Origin: Lachnoclostridium sp. UBA7482
Lineage (GTDB): Bacteria > Bacillota > Clostridia > Lachnospirales > Lachnospiraceae
NCBI GenBank assembly: GCA_002479645.1
Contig: DLOO01000010.1
Location: 36,457 to 42,205, forward strand
DNA: 5,749 nt
Direction of reading: 5' to 3'
The translations under genes were made by a program, and so were the position numbers. The notes under the pieces are model-generated. The model worked only from the letters and a program-made list of their open reading frames with translations, had not been told where the DNA came from and did not search any database. Positions 1 through 5,456 of the stretch are shown here, in pieces. Every line of letters starts with the position of its first letter. The first letter of the stretch is position 1.

Positions 1-68
1 GCGCTCGGCGCGAGAGTTTCGCAAGCGAAACTCTATTTTGGAAATTCCGAAGGAATTCCCCGGAAAAT
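1..68. repeat. Cluster of short palindromes upstream of thrS
   Basis: Three hairpin-forming palindromes lie side by side. CTCG/CGAG (4-7 and 11-14) partly overlaps the next one. AGAGTTTCG at 13-21 pairs perfectly with CGAAACTCT at 26-34. GGAA-A-TTCC at 40-48 pairs with GGAATTCC at 52-59, with one bulged A and a GAA loop; ATTTT (35-39) can pair with AAAAT (64-68) outside it. None is followed directly by a long T run. Such palindrome clusters in Clostridia can be dispersed intergenic repeats or parts of a structured 5' leader; the left edge of the window hides the rest. No coding region is visible here. Confidence 0.55.
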
Positions 69-93
69 CTAGGGTGCTTTTTTGAAAAATTGC

Positions 94-99
94 AGGAGG
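94..99 (+). promoter_or_regulatory. Ribosome binding site that fixes the thrS start
   Basis: AGGAGG lies 8 bases upstream of the ATG at 108. A TTG at 90 in the same frame would add six residues, but this AGGAGG would then lie inside the coding region and no other Shine-Dalgarno sequence precedes the TTG. The ATG at 108 is therefore the start. Confidence 0.9.
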
Positions 100-107
100 T
101 AAAAAAC

Positions 108-2063
108 ATGCAGATTACGTTAAAAGACGGCTCCGTAAAGGAGTATGCAGAGGCAATGTCCGTCATTGACATTGCAAAGGACTTGAGCGAAGGTCTGGCT
201 CGTATGGCCTGCGCCGGTGAAATCAACGGAAAGGCGGTAGATCTTCGTACAGTAGTTTCCGAGGACTGCCGGTTGAACATTCTGACCTTTCAGGATGAGG
301 CAGGTAAGGCTGCCTATCGTCATACCGCTTCCCATGTTCTTGCAGAGGCGGTAAAGCGTCTGTATCCGGAGGCTAAATGTGCAATCGGTCCGTTCATCGA
401 AACCGGTTTCTATTACGATTTCGATATGCCGTCTCTGGATCGTGCCGCTTTGGATGCGATCGAAGCAGAGATGAAGAAGATTATTAAGGAAGGAAGGGAA
501 CTGACCCGTTTTACCCTTCCCAGAGAAGACGCAATTAAGTTTATGGAAGAAAAGCAGGAGCCTTACAAGGTTGAGTTGATTCGCGACCTTCCGGAGGATG
601 CTGAAATTTCCTTCTATGATCAGGGAGATTTTGTTGACCTTTGTGCCGGTCCTCACCTGATGAGCACCAAGGCGCTTAAGGCAGTTAAGCTGATTTCCTC
701 CTCGGGAGCTTACTGGAGAGGCAGCGAGAAGAACAAGATGCTGACCCGTGTATACGGTACCGCATTTACCAAGAATGCGGATCTTGACGCATATCTTGCT
801 CATCTTGAGGATATCAAGAAGCGCGATCACAACAAGCTCGGCCGTGAGATGGAATTGTTTACCACCGTTGATGTTATCGGTCAGGGACTTCCGCTTCTGA
901 TGCCGAAGGGCGCCAAGATGATTCAGACCATGCAGCGCTGGATTGAGGATCTGGAGGATAACGAGTGGGGCTATGTTCGCACCAAGACTCCTTTGATGGC
1001 AAAGAGCGACCTCTATAAAATTTCCGGACATTGGGATCACTATAAGGACGGCATGTTCGTTATGGGAGAGGAAGAGAAGGATAAGGAAGTATTTGCACTT
1101 CGTCCGATGACCTGCCCGTTCCAGTATTATGTTTACAAGGCAAGCCAAAAGTCCTATCGTGACCTTCCGCTTCGTTACGGTGAGACCTCTACCTTGTTCC
1201 GCAATGAGGATTCCGGCGAGATGCACGGTTTGACCCGTGTACGTCAGTTCACGATTTCCGAAGGCCATTTGATTGTTCGTCCGGATCAGATGGTAGAAGA
1301 ATTCAAGAACTGCCTTGCGCTTGCAAAGCATTGTCTGACGACTCTCGGTGTGGAAGAGGATGTTACCTATCATCTCTCCAAGTGGGACCCGGCCGATCGT
1401 GAGAAATACATCGGTGAACCGGAGGTTTGGGAACAGACCGAGCAGCACATCCGTGATATTCTGAACGAGCTGGATATTCCGTTTACCGAAGAGGTCGGCG
1501 AGGCTGCATTTTACGGTCCGAAGGTTGATATCAATGCGAAGAATGTATACGGTAAGGAAGATACCATGATTACCATTCAGTGGGATGCTCTTCTTGCTGA
1601 GCAGTTTGATATGTACTACGTTGACCAGAATGGAGATAAGGTTCGTCCTTACATCATTCACAGAACCAGTATGGGATGCTACGAGAGAACTCTCGCATGG
1701 TTGATTGAGAAGTATGCCGGCAGGTTCCCGACCTGGCTTTGCCCAGAGCAGGTTCGTGTACTTCCGATTTCCGAGAAATACAATGATTACGCAGGGAAGG
1801 TTCTTGCAGAGCTTCGTAAGAACGGCATTCTGGCTACACTTGACGAGCGTGCGGAGAAGATTGGTTACAAGATTCGTGAGACCAGAAAGAACCGCGTTCC
1901 TTATATGCTGGTTGTTGGGCAGAAGGAAGAGGAAGAGGGCGTTGTATCCGTAAGAAGCCGCTTCCTCGGTGATGAGGGTCAGAAGCCTCTGCACGAATTC
2001 ATTTCCGCAATCTGCGAGGAGATTCGTACCAAAGAGATTCGCAAGGTAGAAGTAACCGAGTAG
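108..2063 (+). CDS. thrS: Threonyl-tRNA synthetase
   Basis: Cytoplasmic class II aminoacyl-tRNA synthetase that charges tRNA-Thr with threonine using ATP. The 651-residue length is normal for bacterial ThrRS and all domains are present in order. There is an N-terminal TGS domain (about 1-61), then the editing domain that hydrolyses Ser-tRNA-Thr, with HTASH (H72, H76) and CAGPH (C179, H183). The catalytic core follows (about 245-540), and the anticodon-binding domain is at about 545-645. Likely zinc ligands are C336 in MTCPF, H387 in SEGH and H518 in IIHR. Motif 2 lies near 361-378 (LFRNEDSGE onward) and motif 3 has the invariant Arg in CYERTLA (R527). It starts at an ATG behind AGGAGG and stops at TAG. 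No frameshift or missing key residue is seen. thrS genes of Firmicutes are often under T-box control, but no full T-box is visible in the 107 bases available. Confidence 0.98.
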   Translation: MQITLKDGSVKEYAEAMSVIDIAKDLSEGLARMACAGEINGKAVDLRTVVSEDCRLNILTFQDEAGKAAYRHTASHVLAEAVKRLYPEAKCAIGPFIETGFYYDFDMPSLDRAALDAIEAEMKKIIKEGRELTRFTLPREDAIKFMEEKQEPYKVELIRDLPEDAEISFYDQGDFVDLCAGPHLMSTKALKAVKLISSSGAYWRGSEKNKMLTRVYGTAFTKNADLDAYLAHLEDIKKRDHNKLGREMELFTTVDVIGQGLPLLMPKGAKMIQTMQRWIEDLEDNEWGYVRTKTPLMAKSDLYKISGHWDHYKDGMFVMGEEEKDKEVFALRPMTCPFQYYVYKASQKSYRDLPLRYGETSTLFRNEDSGEMHGLTRVRQFTISEGHLIVRPDQMVEEFKNCLALAKHCLTTLGVEEDVTYHLSKWDPADREKYIGEPEVWEQTEQHIRDILNELDIPFTEEVGEAAFYGPKVDINAKNVYGKEDTMITIQWDALLAEQFDMYYVDQNGDKVRPYIIHRTSMGCYERTLAWLIEKYAGRFPTWLCPEQVRVLPISEKYNDYAGKVLAELRKNGILATLDERAEKIGYKIRETRKNRVPYMLVVGQKEEEEGVVSVRSRFLGDEGQKPLHEFISAICEEIRTKEIRKVEVTE

Positions 2064-2086
2064 TCACATGGAAAATGCTGATAATT

Positions 2087-2124
2087 GTTCCGAGAGCGGA
2101 GGCATAGTCTTCCGCTCTCGGAAC
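2087..2124 (+). other. Perfect 14-bp hairpin between thrS and the GNAT gene
   Basis: GTTCCGAGAGCGGA (2087-2100) and TCCGCTCTCGGAAC (2111-2124) are exact reverse complements separated by 10 bases. On the + strand the stem is followed only by GTTTGG, so it lacks the U tract of a standard intrinsic terminator. It ends 6 bases before the AAAGGA ribosome binding site of the next gene. It may be a weak thrS terminator, an mRNA stability or processing element, or a structure affecting translation of the acetyltransferase. The pairing is seen directly; the role is not. Confidence 0.6.
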
Positions 2125-2143
2125 GTTTGGAAAGGAAAATGCT

Positions 2144-2614
2144 ATGATATTCAGAAGAGCGGAAGAAAAGGACATGGGGAAGATTAACGAACTCCTGCTT
2201 CAGGTGTGCCTGGTGCATCATATCGGGCGACCTGACCTCTTCCAATACGGTACCAAGAAATATAGGGAGGAGGAATTGCTGGCGCTCATCCATAACGATA
2301 ACTGCCCGATTCTTGTGGCGGCAGATGAGGAGGATACGGTGCTCGGATATGCATTTTGCAAATTCATACAGCATTTCGGCGACAACATTCTGACCGATAT
2401 CAGGACGCTTTACATTGATGACCTTTGTGTTGACGAGACTATTCGCGGTAAGGGAATCGGCAGCTTTATTTACGAAAATGTGCTGGCATTTGCGAAGGAG
2501 AACGGTTGTTATAACGTTACCCTGAATGTTTGGGAATGCAATCCGGCGGCAAAGAAATTCTACGAAAAATGCGGACTTAAACCCCAGAAGGTTGGGATGG
2601 AGACCATTCTCTGA
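2144..2614 (+). CDS. GNAT-family N-acetyltransferase
   Basis: A 156-residue cytoplasmic protein with one GNAT domain, predicted to transfer an acetyl group from acetyl-CoA to an amine. The acetyl-CoA pyrophosphate-binding motif A is clear: LYIDDLCVDETI leading into RGKGIG (R101-G106), matching the R/Q-x-x-G-x-G/A signature. Motif B follows as the NPAAKKFYEKCGL stretch (133-145), the usual C-terminal helix and strand. The N-terminus, MIFRRAEEKD, is the standard first strand. Length is normal for a single-domain GNAT. The substrate cannot be told from sequence; protein, aminoglycoside, polyamine or small-molecule acetylation are all possible. AAAGGA at 2131-2136 precedes the ATG by 7 bases. It is 80 bases downstream of thrS on the same strand, so it may be partly co-transcribed. 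A GATAAT at 2080-2085 could be a -10 element but has no credible -35. Confidence 0.93.
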   Translation: MIFRRAEEKDMGKINELLLQVCLVHHIGRPDLFQYGTKKYREEELLALIHNDNCPILVAADEEDTVLGYAFCKFIQHFGDNILTDIRTLYIDDLCVDETIRGKGIGSFIYENVLAFAKENGCYNVTLNVWECNPAAKKFYEKCGLKPQKVGMETIL

Positions 2615-2777
2615 TTATTAGGATGGAAAGTACAACCAGTATACTGACACGTTCATAAATGAATGTGTCGATACACCGGCGAGCGTCCGGTAAAAACACG
2701 AATTCCCCGGTAGGTATCTCCACCGGGGGGAAAATCGTAGGTCGGGATAAGAGGTTCACAAGAGAGCCTTTTTCGTT
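2615..2777. other. Hairpin-rich convergent intergenic region, possible structured RNA or dispersed repeat
   Basis: This 163-base spacer between converging genes holds at least four inverted repeats. They are the palindrome CAGTATACTG (2637-2646), GACACGTTCAT with ATGAATGTGTC (2646-2669, one G-U pair), ACCGG with CCGGT (2675-2691), and CCCCGGT with ACCGGGG (2705-2728). A fifth hairpin forms the terminator at 2749-2773. CCGG occurs four times within about 50 bases, so several alternative folds exist. Short frames cross it on both strands (a 43-codon + frame from 2659 and a 60-codon - frame). None has a convincing ribosome binding site, so I do not call a protein. Two tandem terminators alone would not need this much structure. 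A small RNA or a miniature repeat element are the alternatives. Confidence 0.45.
2749..2773 (+). terminator. Intrinsic terminator after the GNAT gene
   Basis: AGGTTC (2752-2757) pairs with GAGCCT (2764-2769), with one G-U pair and a 6-base loop. The stem extends weakly through flanking A and T. It is followed by TTTTT, then CGTTTT. It would end + strand transcripts from the acetyltransferase gene, or from any RNA made in the spacer, just at the stop codon of the convergent regulator. It is a poor terminator in the other direction because the - strand lacks a U run after the stem. Confidence 0.65.
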
Positions 2778-3311
2778 TTACGATTGGGATATATAGGTGT
2801 TGATTTCGCTTATGATATCCCGGCTGGCATAAATGCCTTTATCGGCATATTTAGCGGCTTCTTCGGCAAAAGACCGCGACTTGTCCGGCCGGGTTTGGGC
2901 ATTTTCTTTTGCAAGAGCCAGACAGCTTCGGCTGTAGATGGCACAAAACTCATCGTAGAAGAGGAAAGAAGGGTTCAGATTCGGTTTGATCCATTTGAGG
3001 GCTTTCCGATATTCGCCCTCCTGGTAGAGGCGCTTGCCTTCTTTTAACAGGCGGAAGGTCATGCTGTTGTCCGGCGTCCTGCCGGTTCCTGCTTCCACGG
3101 GGACATCGCCCTGCGCCTTGGAAAGCATCTGAATGGAAATATCCAGCCTCTGCGACAGATATTCCAGCGTCTTGATGGAGGGAATCGCGGTTCCGCTCTC
3201 AATCTGACTTAACATATTTCGGGTTATGAAATTGCCGACTACCTCACTCTGCGTCATTTTCTTTGCAAGTCTTGCTTCTTTAATTAATCGTCCGAGTTCG
3301 CTTCGATCCAT
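2778..3311 (-). CDS. XRE-family helix-turn-helix transcriptional regulator with TPR-like tail
   Basis: A 177-residue cytoplasmic DNA-binding protein. Residues about 6-62 form a Cro/C1-type HTH_3 domain. LGRLIKEARLAKKMTQSEV is helices 1-2, NMLSQIESG is the recognition-helix region, and IPSIKTLEYLSQRLDIS completes the fold. A linker (66-83) leads to an alpha-helical tail. Its RLLKEGKRLYQEGEYRKALKWI (87-108) looks like a TPR unit, and a second helical pair follows (about 120-170). Regulators of this layout sense peptides or other ligands through the tail in some families, but two repeats is short for an RNPP-type peptide receptor. The start is supported by GGGGAGG on the - strand (3319-3325), 7 bases from the ATG. 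It is divergent from the lipoprotein gene and has operator-like repeats over its own promoter, so autoregulation and control of the neighbour are likely but inferred. Confidence 0.9.
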   Translation of the reverse strand: MDRSELGRLIKEARLAKKMTQSEVVGNFITRNMLSQIESGTAIPSIKTLEYLSQRLDISIQMLSKAQGDVPVEAGTGRTPDNSMTFRLLKEGKRLYQEGEYRKALKWIKPNLNPSFLFYDEFCAIYSRSCLALAKENAQTRPDKSRSFAEEAAKYADKGIYASRDIISEINTYISQS

Positions 3312-3365
3312 AGAAGTTCCTCCCCTTAATCTATTGGTATCCGTTGATAACGAAAATTTTTTGCC

Positions 3366-3380
3366 GTAAACATTATTTAC
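3366..3380. promoter_or_regulatory. Operator-like inverted repeat at the regulator transcription start
   Basis: GTAAA-CATTA-TTTAC is a perfect inverted repeat with 5-base arms and a 5-base spacer. On the - strand it begins about 6 bases after the -10 element, so it covers the predicted transcription start of the HTH gene. Its position suits autorepression by a dimeric XRE protein. The repeat is seen; binding is inferred. Confidence 0.4.
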
Positions 3381-3386
3381 AGAAGT

Positions 3387-3415
3387 ATCTTAACAGAATT
3401 TTTTTGCAGATGCAA
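3387..3415 (-). promoter_or_regulatory. Sigma-A type promoter of the HTH regulator
   Basis: On the - strand, TTGCAT (3415-3410) is followed after exactly 17 bases by TAAGAT (3392-3387). TGT immediately before the -10 makes it an extended -10 promoter. Transcription would start near 3380, giving a 5' UTR of roughly 70 bases. Confidence 0.65.
3404..3415. promoter_or_regulatory. Inverted repeat over the regulator -35 element
   Basis: TTGCA-GA-TGCAA is a 12-base inverted repeat that contains the whole -35 hexamer of the - strand promoter. It could be a second operator half or a separate regulator site. It is short enough that chance cannot be excluded. Confidence 0.35.
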
Positions 3416-3434
3416 GGGATATTTCACATCCTTT
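3414..3434 (+). other. Weak hairpin upstream of the lipoprotein promoter
   Basis: AAGGGAT (3414-3420) can pair with ATCCTTT (3428-3434), with one G-U pair and a 7-base loop, and the T run continues to 3436. It has the shape of a feeble intrinsic terminator on the + strand. No + strand gene ends before it, so it may instead be part of the operator region. Confidence 0.25.
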
Positions 3435-3437
3435 TTG

Positions 3438-3466
3438 TTGTAAAAACAATAAAAAACTAGTATAAT
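3438..3466 (+). promoter_or_regulatory. Sigma-A type promoter of the DUF885 lipoprotein gene
   Basis: TTGTAA (3438-3443) is 17 bases from a perfect TATAAT (3461-3466), in A/T-rich DNA. The predicted transcription start is near 3473. An inverted repeat TTGTT-GTAAA-AACAA (3435-3449) overlaps the -35 and has the same 5-5-5 geometry as the repeat at 3366-3380, but a different sequence. Confidence 0.7.
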
Positions 3467-3472
3467 AACAAC

Positions 3473-3537
3473 AAATGCGTATCCCGGGTCTCTATGGACA
3501 AATCCATCGGGCGATACGCCATGAAATGGAGGAAATG
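3473..3537 (+). promoter_or_regulatory. Foldable 5' leader of the lipoprotein mRNA
   Basis: Between the predicted transcription start and the chosen ATG lies a compact structure. GCGTATC (3477-3483) pairs with GATACGC (3513-3519). Inside it ATGGA (3494-3498) pairs with TCCAT (3503-3507) around a CAAA loop. A second ATGGA at 3526-3530 overlaps the ribosome binding site and could pair with the same TCCAT instead. The leader therefore has two mutually exclusive folds, one leaving the binding site open and one masking it. It matches no riboswitch class I recognise. Confidence 0.4.
3528..3532 (+). promoter_or_regulatory. Ribosome binding site that fixes the lipoprotein start
   Basis: GGAGG is 5 bases before the ATG at 3538 and only 2 before the ATG at 3535. 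An upstream in-frame ATG at 3475 has no binding site and falls within 2-3 bases of the predicted transcription start. The start at 3538 also gives a normal short lysine-rich signal peptide n-region. Confidence 0.75.
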
Positions 3538-5361
3538 ATGAAGAAAACAGGGAAAAAAATACTGTGCGTCCTGCTTTGCCTGGTATTGTTGACCGGCTGC
3601 GGCAGCGGCGGAAGCAAGAAGGAAAAGCCTACGGCAACACCGGAACCGACCAAGGAACAGCAGGCGACGCCGACACTGACCCCAAGCGTGGATCTGAACA
3701 GCGAAGAGGCATTAAAGGAACAGGCGCGCTTTGATGAGTATCTGGACGGTGTTTTTAAGGAATTTATGGCGAATCAGGACAGCTTTACGATTCACTTTTT
3801 GCTGGAACATCCGGAAAAGTATGGTATCGATCAGGGATGTACTTTGGGTGATATTAACGAAGACACGGAAGATTATGCAGATCGGTGCAAGAGATTACAG
3901 ACAGAGCTTCTTACGTTTGACTACTCCCTTCTTACCGAAAGCCAGAAGGTTAATTATGACCGCATGGCATACGAGTACAAAATCGGTATCCAGGGGGATG
4001 AGCTGGAAGTCTGCTACAGCGGTTTGTTTTCCATGAACAGCAATATTATCAGTAATTCGTCTACATATTATACAGAATTTATGGTATGCGAAAAGAAGGA
4101 TGCAGACGATTACATTGAACTTCTGAAGCTTTATCCGGATTTGCTTAAGGAAGCACTGGAACAGGCAGATACCGACAAGGAGGACGGAAATCTTCCGACC
4201 AAGGGAATGCTTGAAAATGTGATTGAGGCTGCAGAGGGACTGACCGATGCATCCAAGCATCCGTTTGTCATCGCATTCCGGGAGAATATGAAGGAATTAA
4301 CGGATTTGACTGTTGCGGAGGCAGAGGATTATGTCAGCCGTGCGCAGCAGGTTGTGTCCGAGCAGATTGTTCCCGCTCTTGGGGAATTTATGGATGCACT
4401 TGAGAAGAGAATTGCGGATAAGGAATACGTGGAGCCCGCCGGTCTTTGCGATAAAAAGGGCGGAAAAGAGTATTATGAGTATCTGATTCAGGCTAAGGCG
4501 GGCAGCGAGATGTCCGCACAGGAAATTTACGATTACCTTGATACTAAAAAGAAAGATATGCTTAAGAAATACATGGCAATGCTGATGCTTGACGGCAGTG
4601 TAGGTGACCGCTACGAGGCATCTGCATCGCAGGATTTGGGTGATCCGGAGAAGATTCTGAATGACCTGAAGAAGGAGATCAAGGACAAATTCCCGAACAT
4701 TAACGAAACGAAGTTTACGGTAAGCTATTTGCCGAAGGTTCTGGAGATTAAAGGCGTTTTGGCATATTATCTTTCTCCGCAGATTGACAATACCGGACGG
4801 AAGATTATCCGCGTAAACGGAAGCGCAGTCGGCGATAATTCCGTATCGCTGTATTCGACTCTGGCTCACGAGGGATATCCGGGGCATTTGTATCAGGATG
4901 AATACTTTATGTCCTCCGAGGGATACCATGAAATTAACGCAATGCTGACCTATCTTGGTTATCAGGAGGGTTGGGCAACCATGGTTGGTTCCAAGGCTTA
5001 CGGCTGGGCATGCAACGACGACCATGTAGCAATGCTTTACAACTTTGACTACGACTATTCCATGATTCTTGCAGCAATGTCCGATATCGGCGTCAATTAT
5101 CTTGGCTGGGATGAGGATGCAGTTTATCAATTCCTCGCCGACAACCTGATTGATTCCAAAGAGGCAGCAAAGTCGTTCTTCGAGATGGCAGCATCCGATC
5201 CGGGGGTATATCTGCCTTACACATTCGGCTATCACATGACCAATGATGCGCTCGATAAACTCGAAAAGAAGGGGATGAGCGAGATGGATGCATTGGCTGC
5301 ATTTCTGAATGTCGGCCCTTGTTCCTTTGAAGTGTTGAATAAACACCTTGGATTGGAATAA
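3538..5361 (+). CDS. DUF885-family lipoprotein, probable metallopeptidase-like enzyme
   Basis: A 607-residue exported lipoprotein. Residues 1-21 are a lipoprotein signal peptide: MKKTGKK, a Leu/Val/Cys-rich core, and the lipobox LTGC with the lipidated C21. A flexible Thr/Pro/Lys-rich linker follows (about 22-50), so the enzyme would be tethered to the outer face of the membrane. The rest is one long mostly helical domain that I assign to DUF885 (PF05960). The key evidence is HEGYPGH (H444, E445, H450) and, further on, QEGWAT (E477). In this family such motifs resemble the metal site and second glutamate of zinc peptidases, although the H-E-x4-H spacing differs from classic HExxH. Peptidase activity is therefore family-based inference, and the substrate is unknown. 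Length is near normal for the family and the frame is intact. It has its own promoter and is divergent from an XRE regulator. The annotated 21-residue N-terminal extension possible from 3475 is more likely mRNA leader. Confidence 0.88.
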   Translation: MKKTGKKILCVLLCLVLLTGCGSGGSKKEKPTATPEPTKEQQATPTLTPSVDLNSEEALKEQARFDEYLDGVFKEFMANQDSFTIHFLLEHPEKYGIDQGCTLGDINEDTEDYADRCKRLQTELLTFDYSLLTESQKVNYDRMAYEYKIGIQGDELEVCYSGLFSMNSNIISNSSTYYTEFMVCEKKDADDYIELLKLYPDLLKEALEQADTDKEDGNLPTKGMLENVIEAAEGLTDASKHPFVIAFRENMKELTDLTVAEAEDYVSRAQQVVSEQIVPALGEFMDALEKRIADKEYVEPAGLCDKKGGKEYYEYLIQAKAGSEMSAQEIYDYLDTKKKDMLKKYMAMLMLDGSVGDRYEASASQDLGDPEKILNDLKKEIKDKFPNINETKFTVSYLPKVLEIKGVLAYYLSPQIDNTGRKIIRVNGSAVGDNSVSLYSTLAHEGYPGHLYQDEYFMSSEGYHEINAMLTYLGYQEGWATMVGSKAYGWACNDDHVAMLYNFDYDYSMILAAMSDIGVNYLGWDEDAVYQFLADNLIDSKEAAKSFFEMAASDPGVYLPYTFGYHMTNDALDKLEKKGMSEMDALAAFLNVGPCSFEVLNKHLGLE

Positions 5362-5377
5362 TTTTGGAAAAATGCAC

Positions 5378-5406
5378 AAAAACGATTGCATAATATCTGT
5401 TTTTTT
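5378..5406 (+). terminator. Weak A/T-rich terminator candidate after the lipoprotein gene
   Basis: AAAAACGAT (5378-5386) can pair with ATC-T-GTTTTT (5395-5404) with one bulged T and an 8-base loop, followed by the end of a 7-T run. The stem has only two G-C pairs, and it overlaps the next promoter, so termination would be inefficient. No better terminator is seen in the 95-base gap. Confidence 0.3.
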
Positions 5407-5414
5407 GTTAAAAT
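5386..5414 (+). promoter_or_regulatory. Promoter of the EF-G-like gene
   Basis: TTGCAT (5386-5391) is 17 bases from TAAAAT (5409-5414), with TGT just before the -10, giving an extended -10 promoter starting near 5421. A second extended -10, TGT-TATAAC, lies at 5428-5436 but its -35 (TTAAAA at 5408-5413) is poor. The sequence TTTTTTGTTA occurs twice (5401-5410 and 5423-5432), leading into each -10. ATGCA (5372-5376) and TGCAT (5387-5391) form an inverted repeat reaching the -35. Confidence 0.6.
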
Positions 5415-5456
5415 AGCATTAGTTTTTTGTTATAACACGGAAATGGAGGGTTAATT

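Noticed and set aside
71..83. AGGGTGC followed by T6 as a T-box core or terminator
   Set aside because: Only the first six bases agree with the T-box core and no upstream partner for a terminator stem is present in the window.
120..1994. A 624-codon open frame on the - strand opposite thrS
   Set aside because: It mirrors a clearly real thrS gene, has no recognisable domain, and can arise because the sense codons used rarely give antisense stops. No ribosome binding site or promoter supports it.
2080..2085. GATAAT as a -10 for a separate GNAT promoter
   Set aside because: No acceptable -35 hexamer is found at 16-18 bases upstream, and the start would fall within the 14-bp hairpin.
2623..2658. 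An 11-codon Ser/Thr-rich mini-frame that might be a leader peptide
   Set aside because: Poor ribosome binding site and no amino-acid biosynthesis gene downstream; likely chance.
2659..2799. Short + frame beginning MNVSIHRR and short - frame beginning MNLLSRP across the convergent spacer
   Set aside because: No convincing ribosome binding site, the + frame runs through the terminator into the regulator tail, and the region is better explained by RNA or DNA structure.
3475..3537. In-frame N-terminal extension of the lipoprotein from ATG 3475
   Set aside because: It would be almost leaderless relative to the TATAAT at 3461-3466, lacks a ribosome binding site, and would put 21 extra residues before a normal lipoprotein signal peptide.
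4297..5391. A 364-codon open frame on the - strand opposite the DUF885 lipoprotein gene
   Set aside because: It is Cys/Ile/His-rich without known motifs and lies fully against an intact gene; treated as an antisense shadow.
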